64,000 bases of DNA, taken from Corynebacterium curieae. Lineage in GTDB: Bacteria > Actinomycetota > Actinomycetes > Mycobacteriales > Mycobacteriaceae. A program made the translations under genes and the position numbers. Location: contig NZ_JAKMUU010000004.1 of the NCBI RefSeq assembly GCF_027570035.1, positions 124,001-188,000 of the forward strand, read 5' to 3'. Each line of letters opens with the position of its first letter. Within the stretch, counting starts at the first letter, position 1. This document shows, in pieces, positions 25,976-34,936 of the stretch. The notes below the pieces were generated by a model. The model searched no databases. It was not told the origin of the DNA and saw only the letters and a list, made by a program, of their open reading frames with translations.

Positions 25976-27172
25976 ATGGAAGAACCCTACTTTTCCACGA
26001 CCAACACCACCGACCCCACGACACGCTTAGCCTTTGAGATGCGAAAAGCGGAATACGAGTTCTGGGTTAGCCAAGTCCCGGATCTCGATTCTGATTTCGA
26101 ATTAGTCACCCAATCTCTCTACCGCACCACCGGCGTTAATGAAGGCCGGATCGGCCATATCCTTATGGCGCTACACCGTTTAGAGGAGCTGCCTGAGCTC
26201 CAAGCGCTACAGCACCACCTCTATCACTTGGACCTCGACCGGATTATTGCCATCAACAAGTCCCTCAACCGCTTGGGGAACCCGACCCCTGCGGTGGTAG
26301 AGCGCATCGATAAGCAGCTCACCGCCTACCTCACCCCTACCCGGCCAAACCAGGCCATGCGTACGCAGGCGCAGATTAAACGCAAGCTCAACGAGCTCAT
26401 TAACCTCGCCGATGACACGCTGGCCGTCACCCAGGGCCCTACCCAACCGCGCTACACCATGGAAAACTGGGGCGATAACACCTCAGCGGTGACTTTGAGT
26501 GCGGACCCGGCGGTTATCGCGAGCGTCGATAAGTGCGTCCGGCAAACCGCGCTAGAGCTAGATTGCTCGCTTGCCGACGCCGCCGTTGCACTCCTCACCG
26601 GCCGCACCCAAGCCCCCGAGATCATTCTCAACGCCTACAAGGCCACCGACGTGCCCAATTCCCCGGCATTTATTGAGTCCGTGGGCTGGCTCGACCCGGC
26701 ACGCTCGAATGCGCTGCCCTACACCAAAATCCGGGAGATGGACCCTGACCACGAGGTCAAGGGCTATGTCACTCCCACCGCCATGGCCGCGTACCTGGAA
26801 GGTTTCGACGGCACCTGCCGCTACCCTGGATGCAACCGCCCAGCCACGGCCTGCCAAAAGGATCACCGTATCAACCACGCGGACGGCGGGCCGACCACGC
26901 CGGCAAACCTTGCCTGCCTGTGCCAGCACCACCACAACGTGAAGACCGATGGCCGGGCCTTTTATGTCATGGACCCGCATACGCGCGACATCATCTGGCT
27001 ATTTGAAGATGGCACCTGGACCACCACGGAGCCCTCCGGTCCGCTGGCGCACAAGAACAAAAACTGGGTGCAGACCTTCGCACAAACTATGACCGCCCAC
27101 CGCGCCCGGGCGTACGAGGAAGCGCAAGCACTCATGCACCAGCAGAAAACCACCCCTAGGGAGGAGGAATAA
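25976..27172 (+). CDS. HNH endonuclease-like protein with DUF222 domain (13E12 family)
   Basis: A 398-residue protein. Residues 80-290 match the DUF222 (13E12) region (NLADDTLAVTQGPTQPRYTMENWG). The C-terminal HNH is CRYPGCNRPATACQKDHRINHADGGPTTPANLACLCQHHHNVKTDG, with both CxxC-type Cys pairs, the catalytic DH and the HHNVK. This family is abundant and often multicopy in actinobacterial genomes and includes mycobacterial REP13E12 proteins. Whether it is a mobile or a resident nuclease is not known. It stands alone and lies at the edge of the accessory region. Confidence 0.82.
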   Translation: MEEPYFSTTNTTDPTTRLAFEMRKAEYEFWVSQVPDLDSDFELVTQSLYRTTGVNEGRIGHILMALHRLEELPELQALQHHLYHLDLDRIIAINKSLNRLGNPTPAVVERIDKQLTAYLTPTRPNQAMRTQAQIKRKLNELINLADDTLAVTQGPTQPRYTMENWGDNTSAVTLSADPAVIASVDKCVRQTALELDCSLADAAVALLTGRTQAPEIILNAYKATDVPNSPAFIESVGWLDPARSNALPYTKIREMDPDHEVKGYVTPTAMAAYLEGFDGTCRYPGCNRPATACQKDHRINHADGGPTTPANLACLCQHHHNVKTDGRAFYVMDPHTRDIIWLFEDGTWTTTEPSGPLAHKNKNWVQTFAQTMTAHRARAYEEAQALMHQQKTTPREEE

Positions 27173-27200
27173 AACCACCAGCTTCCCTACAGTGGCTGGC

Positions 27201-27779
27201 ATGTCGCAAAATTTATTCACACTTGACGAGCTCGTAATTTCTCAGACCAAGTCCTTCCTCAATGACCAATTCATGATCGCCGATATCAACGGCACCCCGG
27301 TGGGCACCATCCTGCAATCCACCAGTCTCAAAGACATGGTGTTTAAATCCTCTCGCAGCCTAGAGGTCGCGCTCACGGATGCCGAGGGCACCCCTCTACA
27401 AACGGTCATGACGATTTCGGACCCGCCGAATTTTCTGCGGGATACCTACGAGGTGCACTTGCCGGGAATCGAGCAACCCATGGCCGTTATCACCAAGCGC
27501 TTCTCCCTGCTCAAGACAAAGTTGGACTTGACCATGGAGGGCTTTGCCGACGTCGAAATCCACGGCGACTTCTGGGATTGGAACCTTTCCATCACTTCAG
27601 GGGATCGCCTGCTTGCTGACGTCTCTAATGAATGGACTGGCATGGGCAATTTCTTCATGGGCAAAAACACGTACCGCCTGCGCATCACGCCGGGCCTCAA
27701 TGAGCAACAGCACGCCGCCATCATCGGCGCCGTGATGAGCATGGATATGCTGCGTACTAAACAAAACAACAGCGACTAG
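27201..27779 (+). CDS. LURP-one/scramblase-like protein
   Basis: About 192 residues (MSQNLFTLDELVISQTKSFLNDQFMIADINGTPVGTILQS). The repeated beta pattern with internal FSLLKTKLDLT and a C-terminal GKNTYRLRITPGLNEQQHAAIIGAVMSMDM helix is the LURP-one/phospholipid scramblase-like beta-barrel with central C-terminal helix. ATG 27201 is preferred over GTG 27192. Role in bacteria is not established. A hairpin follows the stop codon. Confidence 0.7.
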   Translation: MSQNLFTLDELVISQTKSFLNDQFMIADINGTPVGTILQSTSLKDMVFKSSRSLEVALTDAEGTPLQTVMTISDPPNFLRDTYEVHLPGIEQPMAVITKRFSLLKTKLDLTMEGFADVEIHGDFWDWNLSITSGDRLLADVSNEWTGMGNFFMGKNTYRLRITPGLNEQQHAAIIGAVMSMDMLRTKQNNSD

Positions 27780-27794
27780 AAAATATAAAAATAA

Positions 27795-27828
27795 CCGGAG
27801 TGGAAACTTCTGTGGTTTCCATCTCCGG
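27795..27828 (+). terminator. Hairpin after the LURP-one-like gene
   Basis: CCGGAG-T-GGAAA...GTTTCC-AT-CTCCGG forms a long stem-loop (27795-27828) 16 bases past the stop codon, followed by ATTTCG. Probable terminator. The rest of the gap to 28081 is AT-richer and shows only another terminator near 28012-28046. Confidence 0.6.
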
Positions 27829-28011
27829 ATTTCGATGGTGTGATGTTCACGATGGCAGCTCAACATAGCTTTTCAAAAAGCGTATCCCGAGCTGCGGATA
27901 TGAAATCTCCCGGGAATTAACTACGCCCACGCCCCTCCCTCATTGGCACAAATACAGCCTTAAAATCACCTTCTCACCGGTCGGCGAGAGCCCATAGCAC
28001 AAAGAGGGGAC

Positions 28012-28046
28012 ATGAAAAACGCTCACCTAGAAAAGACCAGGTGGGC
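28012..28046 (-). terminator. Rho-independent terminator of the integrase/transposase-like operon
   Basis: On the minus strand GCCCACCT pairs with AGGTGAGC (arms 28039-28046 and 28021-28028) and is followed by GTTTTTC. It lies about 35 bases past the stop codon of the 586-residue gene. Confidence 0.7.
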
Positions 28047-28081
28047 ATTAGCACATACGTTTTAGATTATTTCCCAGGCAA

Positions 28082-29842
28082 TTAAGTCCGAGGCGGGACC
28101 TTGGCCAGATCTCGGCCAGTGTCTTCACGAACCATACGAAGCCGTCGCGTCATCGAGTCTTGAACTGCGGTTTTCCGCTCGAATGACTCTTGAATCGCCA
28201 GATTCGTCGAGGCCACCCACAGCGCGAGCGTGATGTAGAGCATCGGCTCACGCCTCACGCCTCGCTTGAAAGACTCCATCCCGGTGATATGTGGTGATTT
28301 CATGATCGAAAAACGCTGCTCGGTAATAGCGCGAGCTGCTTCATAATAAGTCGCATGCTCCCAGGAGCCAGGAACGAGCCCCCATTGCGCACGTTTCCAC
28401 TGTTCAGGGGTAAGTGTGTGGGTAATGCTGGATTTTGCGCAGCATTTATACTGATCCGCACTCCAGCTAGGTGAAATTTCTGGTGCCTCCTCGGGTGATT
28501 GAGTCATGGACACCGGCTTGAGTGGGCATCGCACTCGCCCCTGCACGGCGGGGCAGACCAAATCGATTTTCACGGGCCGTTCAGCCTCATGTTCATCCTT
28601 ACGAGGGCGGCCACGGCCTTGACGTGCCCGATAAGGCCTCGAATTAGTCCCCATGATTAGCGGGAATAAAGCTTCGAGTCGAGCATCGTGGCGTTCAAAA
28701 CCATCGTCCTCTCCAAGCAGCTCCATCGTGCGTCGGACAATCTTCCCGTCACCTGCGATCCCACGTACAGCAGGACAGTAAAACTCGCCCGCGATTTGCA
28801 GTGGTCCACTGGCGGGTTCTTCACCTGCAGCGCTGTCAGATGCGAAAACCGTACGCCAAGATTTGGGATAGCGAACCACCGGAGCATAGCCTGTGGCCAA
28901 CAGGTTGTCGTTAAAGTGCTGTTTGACGTTGTAGCCCATGTCGACGGTCAGCAATGGCAAACGTCCACGATTAATGCGCTGGTCAAACCCATTTTCTTGA
29001 TGAAATCTGATGGCGCGTGTCAGCCCCTGCACCGAACCTGAGCTTGGCTTATCGATCGAAATTCCTGTAATCACCGGGGCTACTGAATACACGGCTTTTG
29101 GTGGTCCGACGCGGCACACCGCAGTAATGCCAACGGCTACCCCACCTTTGGTACTACGCCGGGTACCCAGCTCGGAATGCAAGGAGTGATCTTCGCGATC
29201 GCGGATGTAATAGACGCCCGCGTACGCGGCACCTCGGCGTTTGGTGTCCCGGCTGCCTAGCCCCATCGACTGGCCTGCCAAGTCGATGATGGTTTCGTCG
29301 GCGATGATATCGCCTCGATATCCTTTGGGGGCTTGCTCATGGATTGAGCCTGCCACCAGCGAGTTTACAACCTGATGAAGTCTCTCGGACGCAACCTCAG
29401 AGGCTTGTTCTTGCTCCGGAGAGCGCGCGGCCATCATTCGACGGTGATCGGCATTTTTCACGCGGCGCGCGGGAGCCTCCGGCAGTGAATCAAGGGGCTC
29501 AAGCCGTCGCGTTAGCCACATGGCAAAAGCCCTGTAGGTGCCCTCGCCACAGGAAAGGTCGAGGTCGAGCCGTTCCTGTTGGGCGGGGTCTAGGGTCCAT
29601 AGGGTGCGCCAGATCTCCGCCATCGAGGGCACACGCCGAATCCCGATTAAAGCAAGGCCAATGGTGAGTACGCCCAACATTGAATATTTTGGTCCCGTGG
29701 ATTTGCGGCCACCCACACCACGGCCCTGGGAAAAATAAAAATCAATCATCCGGTGCGCACCAGATTTTTCAATCACAGCCGCGCAGCGCTCCACATAGTC
29801 CGGGGAGATCATCACCCTCTGCTCCTGCATCGCAACGGTCAT
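28082..29842 (-). CDS. DDE-transposase-like protein of an unusual two-gene element
   Basis: A 586-residue basic protein. Three acidic motifs are spaced as in RNase-H-fold transposases: DIIADETIIDLAG (residues about 183-195), LLTVDMGYNVK (about 304-314) and ARAITEQRFSIMKSPHI (about 514-530). An N-terminal helical region has GPKYSMLGVLTIGLALIG, and a Cys-containing segment CPAVQGRVRCPLKP...KCCAKS could bind zinc. ATG 29842 overlaps the TGA of the recombinase-like gene by one base, so the two are made together. I do not recognise a named IS family. It could be a transposase or a DDE-derived partner of the recombinase-like protein. Confidence 0.6.
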   Translation of the reverse strand: MTVAMQEQRVMISPDYVERCAAVIEKSGAHRMIDFYFSQGRGVGGRKSTGPKYSMLGVLTIGLALIGIRRVPSMAEIWRTLWTLDPAQQERLDLDLSCGEGTYRAFAMWLTRRLEPLDSLPEAPARRVKNADHRRMMAARSPEQEQASEVASERLHQVVNSLVAGSIHEQAPKGYRGDIIADETIIDLAGQSMGLGSRDTKRRGAAYAGVYYIRDREDHSLHSELGTRRSTKGGVAVGITAVCRVGPPKAVYSVAPVITGISIDKPSSGSVQGLTRAIRFHQENGFDQRINRGRLPLLTVDMGYNVKQHFNDNLLATGYAPVVRYPKSWRTVFASDSAAGEEPASGPLQIAGEFYCPAVRGIAGDGKIVRRTMELLGEDDGFERHDARLEALFPLIMGTNSRPYRARQGRGRPRKDEHEAERPVKIDLVCPAVQGRVRCPLKPVSMTQSPEEAPEISPSWSADQYKCCAKSSITHTLTPEQWKRAQWGLVPGSWEHATYYEAARAITEQRFSIMKSPHITGMESFKRGVRREPMLYITLALWVASTNLAIQESFERKTAVQDSMTRRLRMVREDTGRDLAKVPPRT

Positions 29843-30918
29843 CAGCCGTCCACCTCCTCACAGTGCAGCAAGACTTTTGCCTCGTCTTCCGGCGAAAACT
29901 TCGGCAGATCCGCTTCCAGATCATGCAAAACCCGCAGGTCAGCAATGCCCGCCATTTTCATCAGCATCGCCGCCGGGACCCCCGGGTCAGAGGCCAGTTT
30001 TACCACCCAACGGTTCCGCAACGACGCTACATTAAATGCAGGAAAACCCTGCTCAACGAGCTCCTCCGAGACATGACAAATTGCATTTCGAGGCATGGAA
30101 TCCCCCACAATAGGAAAAACGAAACCGCTGCCGACCTCGCGTGCCCGTGTCAAAAGACGATGTCCTCGAACGGGGCATACGACCGGCACCACGCGAGAGA
30201 CAATGCCTCTTTTCCTCACAGCGATCTGCACCACCGTGCGTTCGGGCAGCTCAAGAGGAGAAATATCGCTGCCCCGCAGGTGACGGATCTCTTGAGACGA
30301 CAGCCCCGCGCCCGTAGTCAGATCTAAGATCGTCAGCAGTTGCACGCGCAGCATCGGTCGTAGGCTCGGAGCAATCGCATACAGTTCATTCTCCAGGGAT
30401 GTTTTCGCGGCCGGAACTGCTTTGCGGCGCGGTCCTCGTTGACGATGAGGTTCAGGGAATTCGTGAGGGTACAGCGTCCGGCCTGCCGCATAGAGGATTG
30501 TCCGGTATGTGCGCTGTGACCTGCGAGAAAAGACGTCATCCCGGAAAAGCCATTTATCCACTGCAGGTCGTGTCAGCGCTCGTTCTTCGTCAACCGAACC
30601 GAAAACGATCGCCTCATCGTAGAGGTATCGCGCCACCACGCGCGCAGCCTTGGCATCAGCAACCTCATCAAGCACTCGGGTGTGCGCTTGGACAAGAGCT
30701 GCACGGTCAATAGCCTCACTCCGCAGTGGTCCCGCAGGACGCTGGATTCCGATCTCCCTCAGTCTCAGATAGCGATCTGTATCAGGAAGCGTGCGTCGAG
30801 TAAGTCGGCGCACCCTCGACGGCGATGCCTGCCCAATCACCGACACAGCCGGAATACCCTCGCGTCTTGATTTCTCTACAGCTACGGGTGCCGCCGCAAG
30901 CGCTGCAAATCTACCCAT
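29842..30918 (-). CDS. Tyrosine-recombinase-like protein without visible catalytic Tyr
   Basis: A 358-residue protein with the integrase catalytic fold: the first Arg motif TGAGLSSQEIRHLRGSDI, the beta-strand Lys (VRKRGIVSRVVPV) and the LR of the HxLR box in FNVASLRNRWVVKLA. The usual His before LR is replaced (VAS), and the terminal H...Y stretch reads AGIADLRVLHDLEADLPKF with no Tyr nucleophile. An N-terminal SAM-like helical domain is present. It is either an inactive relative or a DNA-binding partner. It is translationally coupled to the DDE-like gene. Start ATG 30918 with AGGTGA about 7 bases upstream. Confidence 0.7.
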   Translation of the reverse strand: MGRFAALAAAPVAVEKSRREGIPAVSVIGQASPSRVRRLTRRTLPDTDRYLRLREIGIQRPAGPLRSEAIDRAALVQAHTRVLDEVADAKAARVVARYLYDEAIVFGSVDEERALTRPAVDKWLFRDDVFSRRSQRTYRTILYAAGRTLYPHEFPEPHRQRGPRRKAVPAAKTSLENELYAIAPSLRPMLRVQLLTILDLTTGAGLSSQEIRHLRGSDISPLELPERTVVQIAVRKRGIVSRVVPVVCPVRGHRLLTRAREVGSGFVFPIVGDSMPRNAICHVSEELVEQGFPAFNVASLRNRWVVKLASDPGVPAAMLMKMAGIADLRVLHDLEADLPKFSPEDEAKVLLHCEEVDG

Positions 30919-30944
30919 TGCCGATCACCTGCTCGGCAATAGGA

Positions 30945-30960
30945 GTGGCAAAAGTGCCAC
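30945..30960. promoter_or_regulatory. Palindrome upstream of the recombinase-like gene
   Basis: Perfect dyad GTGGCA-AAAG-TGCCAC, 27 bases before the start codon. It may be an operator, or a recognition site of the element. Confidence 0.4.
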
Positions 30961-31070
30961 CGTTATTGCTAATTGATTTTAGGCATGACAAAATTAACAC
31001 ATCCCGTTTGATTCTCTGGAAAGTTTTGAATGGATTTCTGGCACTAAGCTCCTCAGGCTTGTGCATCTAC

Positions 31071-31098
31071 AAAGCGTGATCTGGCAGGATCACGCTTT
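31071..31098 (-). terminator. Hairpin terminator after the small RHH gene
   Basis: AAAGCGTGATC and GATCACGCTTT form an 11-bp perfect stem with a 6-base loop (31071-31081, 31088-31098). It lies downstream of the RHH gene on the minus strand; on the plus strand it is followed by GTTTCGTCTTT. Confidence 0.55.
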
Positions 31099-31126
31099 GT
31101 TTCGTCTTTGGTGAAAAACTCTCTGA

Positions 31127-31351
31127 CTAGTTTTCCTCCCCAGGACCATGCTGCCTATCGTCACTGACTAAATGCTCAAGCTCATCGGTTACGACTCGGG
31201 CAATGGAAGCACCCTTGGCATTAGCCAAAATGGTCAGCTCTCTGACCATTGGCGCTGGAAGGCGCACCTCCAGTCGGACATACGAATCCTCAGACACCCA
31301 GCGAGCACGTCGTCGACCAAAATGCGGGGCAGGAATACAAATAGCCTCCAT
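31127..31351 (-). CDS. Small ribbon-helix-helix DNA-binding protein
   Basis: About 74 residues, starting MEAICIPAPHFGRRRARWV. The RHH core is YVRLEVRLPAPMVRELTILANAKGASIARVVTDELEHLV: a beta strand followed by two helices, as in CopG/Arc/antitoxin-type repressors. The start 31351 has AGGTGG about 6 bases upstream; a longer reading from 31423 is unlikely. It stands alone without a neighbouring toxin gene. It may control the adjacent recombinase-like unit. Confidence 0.6.
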   Translation of the reverse strand: MEAICIPAPHFGRRRARWVSEDSYVRLEVRLPAPMVRELTILANAKGASIARVVTDELEHLVSDDRQHGPGEEN

Positions 31352-31463
31352 TTTATCCACCTGTACACCTCTCCCATTTGATCGCAATCTCCTCGCTGGC
31401 AGCACCAGATTAACCGGTTGCAACCGGCACTAGAAAACGCTTACCCCCACGTCAAACAGCGAA

Positions 31464-31493
31464 AATGCCGGATAATTTTAATTATCCGGCATT
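31464..31493. repeat. 30-base near-perfect palindrome
   Basis: AATGCCGGATAATT followed by TT and then AATTATCCGGCATT: two 14-bp perfect arms. It lies about 115 bases upstream of the RHH gene. It could be a bidirectional terminator, an operator or the target of a recombinase. There is no T run. Confidence 0.6.
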
Positions 31494-31900
31494 AACGAAA
31501 CAGTGCTGGTCAACACCTAGATTTTAGCGTGTATGTTTTACAGTAGGGTGCATCTATTGCGTGCTTTAATTTTGACCTCCCTGAAAACTACCCCCGGCCT
31601 CGCGCCAGAGATAGCTTTCATTCGCTCATTGCGAAAGCCACTGCGCTAACACCGCAGCCGCAAGACCAACCCTCACTCAGCAGAACAACCATGAAAGTCT
31701 TTAAGCTTCTCATCGAGCTATTGTGCGGCGAGAGATGCTCGCCGCCGCTTCCATCCACGTAAATCGGATCGCCTTAAGCTGGTCCCGTTCGGAGACTTAT
31801 AACTAAAGGCGAGCCCAACGCGGCACCAGAGCTAGAAGCAGAGCACGAAGACGACCAGGACGCCGAACTCTAACAACGCTCAATAAAACAGGCTTAGTCC
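31494..31900. other. Gene-poor, decayed stretch with a coding remnant
   Basis: No intact gene. At 31811-31874 a plus-strand frame ends EPNAAPELEAEHEDDQDAEL and a stop, an acidic C-terminal tail of the kind found on soluble proteins. Upstream, other frames read KLVPFGDL (about 31777-31800) before a stop, so a frameshifted remnant of one lost gene is likely. Nothing else was seen. Confidence 0.35.
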
Positions 31901-32140
31901 TTAGTTGGTGCTTTCCCAGAAATCATCAGGGATAGCTTTCCTATCCAGATCGTCTAAATACTCTATGGCTTCCGCCTCGCTCATGCCTTGACTCATAAGC
32001 TCATCAATCATGTACTGGGTGGCAGCATTTAATTCCTGCGGGGAAATATCCCGCAAGCTCGGTCCTCGCCGCTGACCCTCCCCAGTGGTCGTAGTACCGG
32101 GGTTTGGGGTGGAGTTCGGATAGTCCTGCGAAGTGCTCAT
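31901..32140 (-). CDS. Small acidic protein of unknown function
   Basis: About 79 residues starting MSTSQDYPN. Residues 1-30 are Ser/Thr/Pro-rich and disordered; the rest is a helical acidic region (LRDISPQELNAATQYMIDELMSQGMSEAEAIEYLDDLDRKAIPDDFWE). It is divergent from the exonuclease fragment. No family recognised. The start 32140 is the first ATG giving a compact protein; 32182 would add a Cys-rich extension with no support. Confidence 0.5.
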   Translation of the reverse strand: MSTSQDYPNSTPNPGTTTTGEGQRRGPSLRDISPQELNAATQYMIDELMSQGMSEAEAIEYLDDLDRKAIPDDFWESTN

Positions 32141-32276
32141 AGCACTAAGGCAACCACACCCACGCCCGCTATGAAAGACCAACCACGCTCACCCTGTGGA
32201 CAAACCCGCACGGGGCCAGTGTGGCTATCCACAAAAATCCACGTTGCTTGCAGTGTTCGATAGCGTTTAGGCGGGC

Positions 32277-32492
32277 ATGTCGGTCTTTGCGGTCATTGAT
32301 ACCGAAACCACCGGCCTTAACAAGCGCTACGACCGCATCATTGAACTTGCTGCCGTGCGCGCTGACGCATACTTCAATCCCGTCGACTCCTGGCACACAC
32401 TGCTCAACCCTGACACCAACGCCGTGTCCGCTACTCGGGGGGACACCCCCGCCCACCTCGGCACTCAACCCTGCTGTGGGGGTTACTCGTAG
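32277..32492 (+). pseudogene. Truncated DnaQ-like 3'-5' exonuclease gene
   Basis: The first ~54 codons encode the start of a DEDDh exonuclease: FAVIDTETTGLNKRYDRIIELAAVRADAYF, with Exo I DTET intact. The reading then leaves the family after NPDTNAVSATR (about base 32437), where relatives usually continue with IHGI, and runs into unrelated DNA of the copper island until a stop at 32490. Exo II, Exo III and any C-terminal domain are missing and do not reappear after the IS element at 40497. It is therefore a broken gene marking the left edge of the island. Confidence 0.7.
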
Positions 32493-33964
32493 CGAAGCGA
32501 GCTGAGCATCCCGGTTGCCATGTGATAGGCGTTATGGCAGTGAAATGCCCACTCACCGGGGTTGTCAGCGATCAGGTCGGCGATCATGGTTTCACCGTGG
32601 CGGAGAAGGACGGTGTCCTTGCGTAGCCCGCCGCTGCCGGGCAGCGCCCACGTGTGGCCGTGGATGTGCATGGGATGGGGCATCATGGTCCTGTTGCGCA
32701 TGACCATCCGCAGGCGCTGGCCCTCCTGCACGGTCGCGGAGGAGGATTGGCCGTCGGTGAGAATGCTCCATTCATACGGCATCATCTGCCCGCCCAGGTC
32801 GATGCTGACTTCTCGGTCTGGTGTGTCCTCGGGCAGGAGTGCACGGTCTGCTGGCTTCAGGGAGGACAGAAGCAGTCCGGTGGACGACAACTCGGGGAAG
32901 TCGACATCGGGGTGGGGGGCTTGGCCGCCGGCGGTGCGGATGACGGCGAAGGCGCGGTCGTCTTTACCCACCGCCAAAGCCGTGAGCGGGAAGATGCCGT
33001 CGTCGAGGATCACCTCGACGTCGACACGCTCGCCCATCGACAGGTAGATCGATTCGGTCTCCCGGGGCTGGACGGGGAAGCCGTCGGTGTGGGTGACGGT
33101 CATGCGGTGACCACCGAGGGCCACCTTGAAGATGGTGTCACCGCCGGAGTTGATAAACCGCAGGCGGGCCTTGTCGCCCGGGCGAGCCTCGAAGGTCCGG
33201 TGAGCACGGGGGATACGTCCGTTGATGAGGTAGTGCGGATACATCACATCGCCGGCATCCCCGCCCAGTACCCGGTCCGGGGTGCCGTGCATCATATGGC
33301 CGTGACCTCCCATCCCCTTCTTCCCGTTATGGTCGCCCGAACCCATTCCGGTGAGCTTGTCGAGCTCATCGTCGGGAGTGCCCTGAATGCCGTCGACCCA
33401 GTCGTCGAGCACGATGGTCCACTCGACGTCCTGGTCCTCAACGTCTTGCGGGTCACGGACGATCAGTGGGGCGTGGAGGCCGCGATCAAGCTGCAGGCCG
33501 GAGTGGGAATGGTAGAAGTAGGTGCCACCGTGGGGGACTTCAAAAACATAGGAGAAAGACTCGCCAGGTTCAATGGGCTCCTGGGTCATGCCGGGCACAC
33601 CGTCGGCTGCGTTGTGGAGTGCGATGCCATGCCAGTGGATGGAGGTGCTCTCAGGCAGTTCATTGGTGATATCGACCTGGAGGACGTCGCCGGCGGTGGC
33701 CTCAGTGGCCGCATCCCCGGTGTCAGAGACGTATCCCCACGTCTTGGCTTCGATACCGCCGATATCCAGAGAGAGGGGCCGGGCGGTCAGTGTCCGGCGC
33801 ACCGTCGGCTCACCGAGCGCAGTGGGGGTGGGAGTGGGGCGAAGGGAGGAACCTGGTGCCGAGGCAGCGGGTCCAGGGTCGCTGGTGCAGGCGGCCACGG
33901 CCCCGGTGCCGGCGAGGACGAGTCCGCCGAGCAGAAACTGTCGTCGGGAAAATCCGTTTATCAT
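32483..33964 (-). CDS. copO: Multicopper oxidase CopO (periplasmic-side cuprous oxidase)
   Basis: A 493-residue multicopper oxidase. It has a Tat and lipoprotein-type leader (SRRQFLLGGLVLAGTGAVAAC). Copper sites are SIHWHGIALHN, YFYHSHSGLQ, HPMHIHGHTW and FHCHNAYHMATGM, so the T1 and trinuclear sites are complete. A Met/His-rich insert (GMGSGDHNGKKGMGGHGHMMHG) is typical of cuprous oxidases. It oxidises toxic Cu(I) outside the membrane. Order and content match C. glutamicum cg3287. It is 71 bases downstream of the CueP-family gene and probably shares its transcript. Confidence 0.88.
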   Translation of the reverse strand: MINGFSRRQFLLGGLVLAGTGAVAACTSDPGPAASAPGSSLRPTPTPTALGEPTVRRTLTARPLSLDIGGIEAKTWGYVSDTGDAATEATAGDVLQVDITNELPESTSIHWHGIALHNAADGVPGMTQEPIEPGESFSYVFEVPHGGTYFYHSHSGLQLDRGLHAPLIVRDPQDVEDQDVEWTIVLDDWVDGIQGTPDDELDKLTGMGSGDHNGKKGMGGHGHMMHGTPDRVLGGDAGDVMYPHYLINGRIPRAHRTFEARPGDKARLRFINSGGDTIFKVALGGHRMTVTHTDGFPVQPRETESIYLSMGERVDVEVILDDGIFPLTALAVGKDDRAFAVIRTAGGQAPHPDVDFPELSSTGLLLSSLKPADRALLPEDTPDREVSIDLGGQMMPYEWSILTDGQSSSATVQEGQRLRMVMRNRTMMPHPMHIHGHTWALPGSGGLRKDTVLLRHGETMIADLIADNPGEWAFHCHNAYHMATGMLSSLRYE

Positions 33965-34035
33965 GATTTAACCTTCCTTGGTGTTAGATTTCAGTGATAC
34001 GGGAGACAGACGCAGGTGAGGACCCTGCTGAGCCA

Positions 34036-34611
34036 TCACGTCAGGTGCAGGTCTGTGACACAGGTGGCACCGTCGTCGGCGGTGGAAAACTCCGTGGTGC
34101 CGGTACGCCCCTGGTAGCTGACCTCAATCAGGCCGGTGGCATCATCGGGAAGCCAGAAGCCAATAAACCCGTTGTCGAAAGTGGTTGTCGCCTCGTCCAC
34201 CAGCACCTCACCGGTCGCCTCATCGGTGATCGTGACCTGGATATCCTCATTGTCGAGTTCCCCCAGGCAGGTCGTGAGGCTGTGGTAGAAGCAGTCGTGG
34301 GTGGAGGTGAGATAGGGTGCGATCGAGACATACGTCTGATTGTCGGGAAGATCGACCACGACTTCCTGGTCATCGCTCGAGAGCAGCAGTTCATCGGTAC
34401 GCACTGAGGCGATCAGATCCGTGGGACGCTCAGTGACCTTCTGCCGGTCGAGGTGATCAATGATCTCCACCGCGTCCATGGCGGCCAGGCCATGGGTAGT
34501 CAGGAATGTATCCTGAGACACCGTCCCGTCGGCGGTGGGTTCCGGGTCGGCGGCCGAACACCCTGTGAGGGCGAGGGCAAGGGCGGCGGCTGCGATCGCT
34601 GCTCGTTTCAC
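34036..34611 (-). CDS. CueP-family copper-binding lipoprotein
   Basis: About 191 residues, GTG start at 34611 behind AAGGAG. Leader KRAAIAAAALALALTGCSAAD is a lipoprotein signal with lipobox LTGC. The mature part has the CueP family blocks FLTTHGLAAMDAVEIIDHLDR, SIAPYLTSTHDCFYHSLTTCLGELDNEDIQVTI and GFIGFWLPDD, with paired Cys (DCFYHSLTTC) and a late ATCVTDLHL Cys. CueP proteins bind copper in the envelope and can deliver it to enzymes. First gene of the copO transcript; it is divergent from copRS. Confidence 0.82.
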   Translation of the reverse strand: MKRAAIAAAALALALTGCSAADPEPTADGTVSQDTFLTTHGLAAMDAVEIIDHLDRQKVTERPTDLIASVRTDELLLSSDDQEVVVDLPDNQTYVSIAPYLTSTHDCFYHSLTTCLGELDNEDIQVTITDEATGEVLVDEATTTFDNGFIGFWLPDDATGLIEVSYQGRTGTTEFSTADDGATCVTDLHLT

Positions 34612-34936
34612 GTCAATCTCCTTGGATCGTGGTAAGACCATGAGAAGACACCGCCTCAAGGTCGATGCCATACCTTTATTTAGCACGGGTGCCTGACGGA
34701 CTAGAAATCAAAAACCCTGCTCACAGCCTTATAACAGGGCGAAAAGGGGGTGAATTCGGTGGGCTGGGTCACCACCGGGACACCACCCCACAGCCGTGGG
34801 CTATGGCCTTCTACCCGCCCCGGATATGCGGTGCAGGCAGTGAAATCCCTGGTGGTGCTTGCTGAACCGACCAGGGGAGGCGATGCCGCCGACCCGGGGT
34901 GGGGCACAGGGGTGACGGCGGTCGAAGGGTGATGTT

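Noticed and set aside
28048..31545. Imperfect direct repeat TTAGC...TGTTTTA-like at 28048-28069 and 31524-31545, possible att sites of the element
   Set aside because: Only about 16 of 22 positions agree, with AT-rich sequence; chance similarity is likely and no target duplication was seen.
32654..33997. 447-residue plus-strand frame opposite copO
   Set aside because: Shadow of copO; copO has all copper motifs and a Tat leader.
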